Source: an uncultured Roseobacter sp. (GTDB taxonomy: Bacteria > Pseudomonadota > Alphaproteobacteria > Rhodobacterales > Rhodobacteraceae). Taken from it: a stretch of DNA of 64,000 nucleotides. Numbering within the stretch: position 1 is the first letter of the stretch; each line of letters begins with the position of its first letter. The position numbers and the translations under genes were made by a program. Where the stretch lies: NCBI RefSeq assembly GCF_947488185.1, contig NZ_CANKYM010000002.1, forward strand, positions 496,001-560,000, in the 5' to 3' direction. The notes below the pieces were generated by a model, which was not told the DNA's origin, searched no databases, and saw only the letters and a program-made list of their open reading frames with translations. Below, piece by piece: positions 16,833 through 26,600 of the stretch.

Positions 16833-18190
16833 GTTCTAGCAGAAGAAGCCTCGCGGCCAAACCCGGACGGTCAGGCGCTTGTTGATGACATTGGCGCGAG
16901 TTCTAGCAGAAGAAGCCTCGCGGCCAAACCCGGACCTATGTGCCTGACGGGAAGGTTCTGAATGAGTTCTAGCAGAAGAAGCCTCGCGGCCAAACCCGGA
17001 CGCGAAAACTGTGTCTGGGTCAGATACATTGGTTCTAGCAGAAGAAGCCTCGCGGCCAAACCCGGACTCAAGCGTGAATGTCACGTCTGCAGCACTGGTT
17101 CTAGCAGAAGAAGCCTCGCGGCCAAACCCGGACACACAAGCTGAGCGCGATAGTTCTGGTATCGTTCTAGCAGAAGAAGCCTCGCGGCCAAACCCGGACA
17201 ACAGGTATGCGAATGAGGTCAGCCCAACGGTTCTAGCAGAAGAAGCCTCGCGGCCAAACCCGGACTAGAATTGCCTGATTGAGCTGGGTCTTGAGGTTCT
17301 AGCAGAAGAAGCCTCGCGGCCAAACCCGGACGGGCAGGTGCACCGCCCCCAGGTTGCTCAGGTTCTAGCAGAAGAAGCCTCGCGGCCAAACCCGGACAGG
17401 AATGTCGAGACTGAGGTTATGCGCATCGTTCTAGCAGAAGAAGCCTCGCGGCCAAACCCGGACTACGGCGGCTAAGGTCATTGCCCCGACCCCTGTTCTA
17501 GCAGAAGAAGCCTCGCGGCCAAACCCGGACGGGGTCTTCGGTCATGCCGAGCTGCTGCCAGTTCTAGCAGAAGAAGCCTCGCGGCCAAACCCGGACTGCA
17601 GAGGCGGAGCTGATCACGCTGATGGAGTTCTAGCAGAAGAAGCCTCGCGGCCAAACCCGGACGCCAACACGCAAAACGGCATTAACCTCCGGGTTCTAGC
17701 AGAAGAAGCCTCGCGGCCAAACCCGGACGTCAACAGTGATGCCGCGTGTCTCGGTCACGTTCTAGCAGAAGAAGCCTCGCGGCCAAACCCGGACCGAGAA
17801 CGGCTGTTGTACAGGGTCGAGCATGTTCTAGCAGAAGAAGCCTCGCGGCCAAACCCGGACGCCTCGCCTATCGCAGCGCTCTATGAGCAGGTTCTAGCAG
17901 AAGAAGCCTCGCGGCCAAACCCGGACAGCCGCAGCCGACGCGTGTTTTCGGCGGGAGTTCTAGCAGAAGAAGCCTCGCGGCCAAACCCGGACGTCCATCC
18001 CGACATGGCGCGCGGCCATGCCGTTCTAGCAGAAGAAGCCTCGCGGCCAAACCCGGACTGGACAGGTTGCACGCTCTTCGAGTGTTAGGTTCTAGCAGAA
18101 GAAGCCTCGCGGCCAAACCCGGACTGAGCACGGTGGCATGATCACGGTCACCGAGTTCTAGCAGAAGAAGCCTCGCGGCCAAACCCGGAC
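16833..18190 (-). CRISPR. Type II-C CRISPR array, 21 repeats and 20 spacers
   Basis: Twenty-one 36-base repeats (plus strand starts GTTCTAGCAGAAGAAGCC and ends CCAAACCCGGAC) begin at 16833, 16900, 16966, 17032, 17098, 17164, 17230, 17296, 17362, 17428, 17495, 17561, 17627, 17693, 17759, 17825, 17891, 17957, 18023, 18089 and 18155. All copies read as identical, including both ends. Spacers are 30 bases except the first and tenth, which are 31. The crRNA strand is minus: only then does the tracrRNA anti-repeat fit, each repeat ends in an extended -10 (TGCTAGAAC), and a terminator follows. No spacer was seen to match other DNA in this window. Confidence 0.98.
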
Positions 18191-18510
18191 GCTAAAGTAG
18201 TGGCTATTAAAGGGCCTCGGACAAGTCATTCTGGACCGCTTTTTTGACTACAGGTCTCCATTTCTGTCTTTTCGTAGCCGAAAGTGAGTGTCCGCTTTGA
18301 CAAGGACAGAATCCAAGGTGCAAAGGCAGCGAAGGTCGGCTTCCCGCCCGGAGGCGTCAAATCTCTATGACCGCTTTGGGATGGCACCGCTCATCCGACC
18401 AAAATCATCAGATGTCGGCAACGAGCCCAAACCTCCGTCATTTCTGTTTGCACATATGCCTTCGGTAGGTGAGGGTTTCTGTGGTTACGATCAGGTAAGA
18501 TCTCAATAAC
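18191..18510. other. Array flank (presumed leader side) with degenerate repeat DNA
   Basis: Given minus-strand transcription, this side is upstream of the array and may act as leader. The minus strand shows CCCTTTAATAGCC close to the first repeat. Bases 18330-18425 resemble, loosely, the dispersed 54-base element found at 37727 and 38972 (GGTCGGCTTCC... CCGACCAAAATCATCAGATG). I see no gene. Confidence 0.45.
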
Positions 18511-18900
18511 ATGAAAGACATCTCAGCGACCCGTGCCTTGATGAAAGCGGTGAAAGACTTACAAGCATCGCTGCTTCTGCCTTACGAGGCACACCCAAGG
18601 AATCCGGAGACTGACTTCTTAAATGCCGCAGCATCTGTCGCATTCTTTTCTCGGATCGTATTCAAAGACATAGTTGCGCTTCAAGGAACAGAGATTTCAG
18701 CCAGTTGGGCACTAAATGCGGCTATAGCATTAGGTGATCTGGATGAGGCTCGTCAGTTCTTGCGTATCGAAATTGACGATATGAAGAGTGAAGGTATCCA
18801 CCTGGATCAGCTGAAAGAAAGCACCAAATTATCGCTACGCAATCATGGTCGCTCAGAACGATGGAACGTACTGCTCTCAGAGATTGCAGAGGCACAATAA
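18511..18900 (+). CDS. Hypothetical protein, 129 residues
   Basis: I do not recognise this protein. It looks helical and soluble, with balanced charge (DLQASLLLPYEAHPRNPETDFLNAAASVAFFSRIVFKD, then LNAAIALGDLDEARQFLRIEID, which has a tetratricopeptide-like feel) and no signal peptide. Base composition is lower in GC than the cas genes. It begins 320 bases after the array on the cas strand. A link to CRISPR cannot be shown. Confidence 0.55.
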   Translation: MKDISATRALMKAVKDLQASLLLPYEAHPRNPETDFLNAAASVAFFSRIVFKDIVALQGTEISASWALNAAIALGDLDEARQFLRIEIDDMKSEGIHLDQLKESTKLSLRNHGRSERWNVLLSEIAEAQ

Positions 18901-19967
18901 GTTAGAGCTGAACGGCAGCTCCGTCCGCATAGCGGTCGTTCGGCGATGCAAATTGCAGAAGCGGTCAGATGGCCCGGCGTCAATGACCCCTCTTGGTGTG
19001 GCCAGCTGCGCTTTCCCAAGCGACGCGGGACGGAGCGGGGCGTCCTTCGTTGTCTGTTGCGCGTTGCGATGTGACGTCTCATCGTAGTGTGCCGGCGCGG
19101 GTGTGCGGGTGAGGATTGGGATTGGAGAAGAGAGCGCGCTGCTGGGCGTGGAGCTTCGTGTTAACCATGATTTAAATTTATGGTGAATTGGTTAATGTTC
19201 CCGTTTAACGATAACGACACTGTGAGGCGTTGGGGAGCTGTTTGTTGGGCGCGGGGTCTATTGGGAAGGTCTTCCAGTGACGCGGTTTGGCGTCAAAATG
19301 CTTTTGTCTTTGATCTGGATCAAGGACTGGGTGGGGGCGCGGTCGGATAAGCTGATTTCTGCGCAGAAATGGTTAAGCGTCGGCGGGCAAGATTAACAAA
19401 AGGGGAAGAGGCTCGGTGTTTAGACGAAGCTCAGCGTGGATCGGGGCGGCTTTCATGGTCTGCAACAAATGCTGGCCGCATCAGCGCGACGTCAGAGGAA
19501 GCCGGTGATAGACGCTTGGGGTCGGCATCTGGCCAAGGCCTTCTTTTTCGCAATGGCAGTGACGTTGCCGCGCGATGCGGTTGCCGACAGTTACAGCCAC
19601 TGCCCTGAGATTTGGTCAGATTATTCGGAATTGGTTCGGGGCCGACTGGCAAAAGCCAAAGATGAGCTACGCATCCATTTTTGTTCAATTTTGCCACTTG
19701 ATAGAGAATCCTACCAATATGCGAGTACAGCAAAGGTTAGGAATAGGACGGCAGAAAGAAGCCGTATTAGGACTTTTAACCCTGTGGGAGCTGCTTTCGG
19801 CGAACTTGCCAACTTCCCAACAAGAAGTGTCGCCCGGATTGGGTTAACCAGATCAAGCACACCTCTCAAAAGCTTAAACTTATAAATGTGACAACCAAGA
19901 TTTACGCCGATCACGTAACCGAAAAAGACAACTAATGAAAAGCCAAGTTGAGGCATAGTTTATCCAA
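18901..19967. other. Long region without a supportable gene
   Basis: About 1.07 kb. A 149-codon frame at 19436-19885 has a short hydrophobic stretch (AKAFFFAMAVTLPRDAVA) but no family likeness and only weak start signals, so I do not call it. The stretch 19150-19215 is AT-rich and holds a CtrA-type box. The area may be remains of genes lost when neighbouring elements inserted. Confidence 0.4.
19161..19175. promoter_or_regulatory. CtrA-type binding box (TTAA-N7-TTAA)
   Basis: TTAACCATGATTTAA matches the full CtrA consensus, including the CCAT that commonly follows the first half-site. CtrA is the alphaproteobacterial cell-cycle and motility regulator. The next good genes on the plus strand are the small membrane protein and the giant RTX gene more than 1.3 kb downstream, so the target is uncertain. 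Confidence 0.45.
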
Positions 19968-20240
19968 ATGGCAGATATTGATTCATCGGAGGTCTTAGTT
20001 GGACCGCTTGCGGCTGAACGAAGCAGCATGCGAAACCCCTTCGGGTATGATTTTTTTGGCCCATCAAATGATTTCTTAGCTGATGTCACTTATGTTGAAC
20101 GTGAGATTTCATTTGCGACTACTTTAAAAGCGATTGGAGGCGAGATAGGTTTTAGCCTCTATACACCGACAGATGGTAGTTTGTTGGACTCCAGACTAGG
20201 TTACCATCTTGGGACAGTAGCTGGCGTAGATCATGAGTAA
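19968..20240 (+). CDS. Possible small protein, 90 residues
   Basis: The frame has an ATG and a protein-like composition (RNPFGYDFFGPSNDFLADVTYVEREISFATTLKAIGGEIGFSLYTP), but no ribosome-binding site or family resemblance. GC content is low for this genome. It could be part of a decayed gene. The call is weak. Confidence 0.3.
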   Translation: MADIDSSEVLVGPLAAERSSMRNPFGYDFFGPSNDFLADVTYVEREISFATTLKAIGGEIGFSLYTPTDGSLLDSRLGYHLGTVAGVDHE

Positions 20241-20485
20241 CTTACAATGAAACATACTACAACGATCCAATAAGCAGTATTCGGGGTTGGAGCACTGGAC
20301 TTGAGGGGGCAGTAGGCGTTGGACACGGTTTAGGCTGGAATAATGACTATGGATTGGCTGCTCGATGTTTACATTGTCGCCGGTGCGCAGTTAAGCGTAC
20401 TTAATTACTGAAAGATCACCCCTCCGTATTTGCCAATTGAGTAATTCCAACTGATACGGAGATGAGACAATAGGCGGAATGAGCT

Positions 20486-20674
20486 ATGGGCTGGAAAAAA
20501 ACATTAAATAGGTGGACGAACACCATAATGTTGCTAGGATTCCTTATCTGTTCGGTTTCGTTTTTCGCAAGCGTGCTTTTTTTTGAGTCACAGCCAATTC
20601 CAAATACCGTTTTTGGGATATTGTCGGTTTTCGGTGTCATAAAATACTTCCACTTGTGGTTAAAAGAAAGATAG
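20486..20674 (+). CDS. Small two-helix membrane protein preceding the giant RTX gene
   Basis: The 62-residue protein consists of a basic N-terminus (MGWKKTLNRWTN) and two hydrophobic segments (TIMLLGFLICSVSFFASVLFF and TVFGILSVFGVIKYFHLWL), ending in KER. It is likely an inner-membrane hairpin. The stop lies 4 bases before the TTG start of the giant gene, so both are probably one transcript. It may help export or anchoring of the giant protein; this is inference. Confidence 0.6.
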   Translation: MGWKKTLNRWTNTIMLLGFLICSVSFFASVLFFESQPIPNTVFGILSVFGVIKYFHLWLKER

Positions 20675-20678
20675 AGTT

Positions 20679-23600
20679 TTGAATTCATACGATTACTATA
20701 GAGCAATATTTGATCAAAGAACCACAATTGGGAACCCCGATTTACTAGATGAATATGACTTAGTTGATGACAAGAAATTCAACCCGGAACAATGGGTGGA
20801 AAACGGATATTCTGCAAGATTGGGTCAAGAATACATAGGTCCTGCAACGGCGACTGATTTGAACAAGCTTGGCGATCATTTAATCTCGCAGATACGTTCT
20901 TTAGAGGGACCAGCTTCGCTTGCTTTAGATCCCAGCAACTTAACCACTGAGCAAAAGTTGTTTTTGGGCACGACGCTGCTTGATGTGGTGATAGGAGTTG
21001 CGAAGAAAACCATTTCAACGTTGGGTTTAGCTACCACAGTTACTCAGGTTGGAGCTGTCGTAGTGGCGGGGGCTAAGAAAGACAAAGAATCGATGCTGTC
21101 CGTCACTAAGATAGTTGGGGAAGAGCTTCGGGAAAAAGAGGGCGTACAACGAGATGTAGCATTCGACGATGGCCGCGGTCCCTCATACGATGCGCCAGGG
21201 CGGCCTGGTAGTCTTGACCGTGGCATAGCCGATCCGATCGGCGAGCGGGGCGGTATCAGAGAAAACACGCCAAGGCCTGGCTACAGTTTAGGGACCGATA
21301 CGGGGTACTCATATCGCGGTCCTTACGACGAAGATGGTCCCGGCGTTTCGCTGCCATCATCTTCTACATCACGTGTGTCCCGCCCCGATCCCTCCAGTAA
21401 TCGAGGCGAAGGCGGAAATAGAGGCGAGGGTCCGGGTCGGAACTCTGACGGTGGGAACCAAACCGGCGGAAACGAAGGGGCGACGCGGTCGGATCGGGAT
21501 GGTGATGGCACGAGAGGGGGCGGCAACAACAGCGGCACCGGACAAGGGGGCGGCAATAAGTCAGCAGGCCGCAATGAGGATTCGAATGACCCTCGTGGGC
21601 TTTACCCCCTTCTCCTCGACTTGGACGGTGACGGCGTTGAGGTCACCGAGCTGAGCAAATCGACTGTATTTATGGACGCTGGCGGGGATGGATTGCTGCA
21701 CCGGACGGCCTGGGCTGGCGATGGTGATGGGGTTCTGTTCATCGATGATGATGGTGACGGGGCGATCTCGGAGAAGAAGGAGTATGTCTTTACCGAGTGG
21801 GACCCGACGGCGACGGATGATCTGGCCGCGCTGAGGGCTGTGTTTGACAGCAATGACGATGGCGTGCTGGACGCCTCGGACACGCGGTTTGCAGACTTCA
21901 AGGTTCTGGTCACGAACGCTGATGGCTCGACCACGGCGAAGACGCTGGCGGAGCTGGGGTTCACCTCGATCAACCTGACGGCGGATACCACGCGGATCGA
22001 GCTGCCGGATGGCTCGATGATCACCGGGCAGACGACATTTACGCGGACCGATGGCACGACGGGCACGGTGGCGAATGCAACGCTGGTGGCCGAGGCGCAT
22101 GGGTATCGCGTCGAGCAGGTGGAAAGCACCGATGCGTCCGGCAACCGGGTGGTGGTCAGCACCGCCTATGCGGCGACGGGCGATGTGGCCTACGAGATCA
22201 CCTCGGTGACCAGCCCGGATGGATCGAGCATCACCAACAGCTATGACGACGATGGCGACGGAGTGGTTGATCGGCTGCAGATGATCTCGACGCAGGAGGT
22301 CAGCGGGAACAAAATAGAAACCGTCGTGAACAAAGCCGGATCGGACGCGGCGACGGCGATTGTGACCAGCCGGATCGTGACCACGACCAGCGCGGATGGG
22401 GCGGATGTCACGATCCAGCGGGACAGCAAGGGCGGCGGCTGGTTCGATCAGGAAGAGATCCGCAGCACACTGCCCGACGGCAGCCGCAGCATCGTGATCA
22501 ACGATCTGGCCGAAGATGGCTCGACCATCCGCGGCTCCAGCGAGACGACGAGCGTAGATGGGCTGACCCGCACCAAGGGCACCGATGAGGACGGCGACGG
22601 GTTGGATGATCTGGCCGTCACCCACAGCATCACCGAGCATGCCGACGACAGCCGGACGGAAAGCACCGTGGCGCGCAACCGGGACACAAGTTTGCGGTCT
22701 TCTGAAACGCTTGTTGTGGGTCCGGATGGCCAGAGCAAACTGATCAACCGGGACATTGACGGGGACGGCGTGGCAGAGACGGTCGAGGATCTGTTGATTA
22801 GCCTCGATGCCGGTGGCAACAGCACGTCGGTTCTGGAGGTTGAGAATGCCGACGGCAACCTGCGCAGCCAGGTGACCCAGACACAATCGGCGGATGCGCT
22901 GAGCAAAACCATTGCGTCGGATGTGGATGGCGACGGCGATGTGGACAGCACGAGCGTGGACGTCACGGTAATCCAGGCGGATGGCAGCCGGGAAAACACC
23001 GTCACGGTCACAAACACCGACGGGTCCGTGCGCGGGATGGAAAAGACCACGCTGGGCGCGGATAAGGTCAGCTCGGAGATCTGGGTAGACCTCGATCAGG
23101 ACGGGGTTTTTGACGGTGACGAGCGGGTGCGCTCTGTAACTATAGATGACACGACACAAGAACGCATAACGCTGGATCAGATCCGTGCGGCGGATGGCAC
23201 CGTACTGGCGAGCAGCACGACGGTATCTTCCGAAGATGGCCTGACACGCAGCAGCGGCATTGACGCGGATGGGGACGGGGATGTGGATACTGCTGTCTCG
23301 GATAGCACCGTCACGGACGGCGCGGGTGTCTCGACTCGTACCATCGAGATGCGCAATCAGGACGGCACAATGCGCGACAAGACCGTGACGCAGACCAGTG
23401 CGGATGGGCTGACCACCACGACGCAGATCGACACGGATGGTGACGGGCTTTTCGATGCGAAAACCGTGGACACCCACGTTCTGAACGTCGATGGCAGCTC
23501 AACTAGCACAATGTCGAACTACGCCGGAGATGGTACGACGCTCCTGGGCGAAAAAACCTCGACGGAAAGCGCCGACCGGCTGGTCATGACGACCCTGCGG

Positions 23601-26600
23601 GATGTGGACGGGGACGGCGTGACGGACGTCACTTCAACATCAACGGAAAGCGCCGATGGATCGATCCTCACCATGGAACTTCGCAGCAATGTGAATGGCT
23701 CGAAAATCGTATCTTCCCAGACCACCACCAGCGCCAACGGTCTGATCTCCAGTACCGCGCGTGATCTAGATGGCGATGATATCACCGACATCACCGAAAC
23801 CAGCACGACCGTTCTGAATGCGGACGGCAGCCGCACCACAACTGTCACGACCAACAACGGTGATGCCTCTTTGCGCAGCGAAAGCGCGGGAACCATCAGT
23901 GATGACGGGCTGACCACCACAGTCGAGACGGATGTGGATGGCGACGGCGTCTTTGAGCGCGCAGAAGCCCGCACGACCTTGCTGGGGATTGACGGCAGCC
24001 TGACCACTATATCACAAACCCGCTCTGCCAATGACACGCTGCTGTCTCAGTCACAGGTCAAGATCAACGATGACGGGTTGATCACCACAACTTCCGTTGA
24101 TGTGAATGGTGACGACACATTCGATCTGCTCACAACGGCGACCACCACACTGCTGAATGATGGTGGAACTGAGGTCACCTCGGAACTGCGGGATGCCGCA
24201 GGCATGTTACGCAATGCATCGACAACAACATCGAATGACAACGGTCGCGATGTTACCACCACGACAGATGTCAATGGCGATAGCGTCACGGACATGGTCA
24301 CGTCGCGGGCAATCGCGGATGATGGTGTATTGACGCAGACGCAGTCCGAATTTGCCGCCGATGGCACCTTGCAAACCCGCACGCAGACCGTGACCAGCGG
24401 CAATGGACTGACCTCATCGACCAACATGGACGCCGACGGTGATGGTGCATTTGAACACACCCAGCAAAGCAGCACGGTGCTGAATGCCGATGGATCGCGC
24501 ACGACGACCACGACGGAGAGCGGCATAACCGGTCCGGCCTACCGTACCTCGACGGCAACGACCAGCGATGATGGACGCACACGAATAGAAAGCCGGGACG
24601 ACAATGGGGACGGCACCAATGATCTGACCGTGCAGACCACACTCGATCTGTCCTTCGACGGCATCGAAACCATCACGGAAGAACGTCGCGCCGCCGATAC
24701 CTCCCTGCTCAGCACAACCACAACAGTGACCAGCGCCGATGGGCGAACGTTCACCACATCCTGGGACGCGGATGGCAATGGCCTGATGGACGCAGTCACG
24801 ACGACCGAGCGTGGTGACGATGGTACCGTGACCACGACGGAGAGTTACTTCTCCTCCGGCGGCACACTGGAAGCCACCGCTGTATCCACCCGTAGCGATG
24901 ATGGGCTGACCCGGACCCGGACAGTGGATCGCAACGCGGATGGGATTGCGGAGCATGTCGTGCATGACACAACCGTGCTAGCCTCCGACGGAACGACCTC
25001 GCGCACCGTGGATCACACAACGGGGGGCGGTGTGTCGCTGGCACGGGCAGAATATGACCGGAGCGACGACGGCCTGACGCGCACCACTCGCCTGGACGTG
25101 GATGGAGAGAATGGGTTCGAGTTCTTCTCCGAGGATAGTACGACCTTCGAGGACAATGGCGATGTTATTCGGCATCAGACGACCGAAAACGCCACATCCG
25201 AGCGGCTCTCCAAGATAACCACAACGACGAGCGGGAATGGATTGACCACCTCTGTTGTGATGGATCGTGACGGGGATCACGCCATGGACAGAAATACCGC
25301 CCTGACGCGCGGGGCAGAAGGCGGCTTCACCGAAGTCGTGACAGAATATGGCGATACGTCGCAGGTCATCCGGACGGAAACGCGTGTGGAAAGCCCCGAC
25401 GGGTGGAGCACCAGCCTGTCTACCGATCTGGATGGCGATGGTACGACTGATCGCGAGATCACTTCGACAGTGGATCTCAGCCGGAATGTAAACACGACCT
25501 ACCGGGATCTGGCCGCAGATGGAACGGTGCTGGACGAAATCACCGGCATGGTTTCGGCGAACGGGATGCAGCGGTCGGTTTATCTGGATGTCGATGGCGA
25601 CGGGTCGGATGATTTGATGCGGACCTGGACCACCACATTCAATGTCGCGGGCGATGAGATCACCATCTATGAGGAAAAGGCAGGCAATGGCGTGCTCGCC
25701 GACAGGGAGGTGACAACTGTAGCGGCTGATGGGCTCTCCGTCGTCCGGGACATCGATCTGGACGGTGACGGTGTTGTGGATGGCACCATGACCTCAACAA
25801 CAACGCTGAATGCCGATGGCAGTCGCAGGACGACCGCTGAAACCCGTTATGCCGATGGCGATCTGCGCTCTATGGAAGATGTGGTGATCAGCCGGGATGG
25901 CCGGAATATCATGGAGCGTCATGACTATAACGGCAACGGTCTGGTCGACAAAACATCGGAGCTGGTGATCCGTTCGGACGGAGAGCGTATTCTGACAGAG
26001 AAATCCTTTGGCGAAACGGGGGGGCTAAATAATACCTTCGTAACGACCACCTCCTCGGATGGGCTGATCACCACGATCAACCGGGGCGTCTTTATCCAGA
26101 CGATTACGCGTTCCGCGCTGGAGAACGGCAGCTATATCTGGGACAACGGGAACAGCGCCGCCCAGGTCACAGTATCGCATGAGATCGATGCCTTCGGTAT
26201 TGAGACCTGGCTCTACGTGGGCCCATCGGAGACCCATGAGGCCAGGTTCGATGTTGCTGCCAAGGCACGACTGATCGCAGAAGCCGCACGCATCTATGAC
26301 ACGGTTCTGGACCGCGACATGGGCCGCGTCGAGACAGAAGAGCTGGTGCGTTTTGTCTCCGATGGTCAGCTGGATCGCGCAGCCCTCACGCAGGAGCTGC
26401 TGGGTTCCGCAGAACTCGCGACCCGCTATGGTGTTCTCATGGATGCGGCCTTCGTGGCACAGTTCTACCTCAACACCTTTGGCCGGGCGCCATCTCTGGT
26501 GGAGCTGAACGGGCATCTGCGCGCGCTGGATGGTGGCACAATCACGCGGGCGGGCCTGTTGGTGCGGCTTGCGGAAAGCTCTGAGCATCTGGTGGTCGGC

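Noticed and set aside
16836..18182. Open frames across the CRISPR array, seemingly repeat proteins (VLAEEASRPNPD, GFGREASSART)
   Set aside because: They are translations of the CRISPR repeat; the 66-base period happens to be a multiple of three.
19436..19885. 149-codon frame with a short hydrophobic stretch
   Set aside because: No family likeness, weak start, and composition unlike its possible neighbours; could not be supported as a gene.
21561..23477. 638-codon open frame on the minus strand inside the giant RTX gene, plus many shorter ones to 25.5 kb
   Set aside because: It is the antisense of the DxDGDGxxD repeats; repeated GC-rich codons keep the opposite strand open. No family pattern or start signal.
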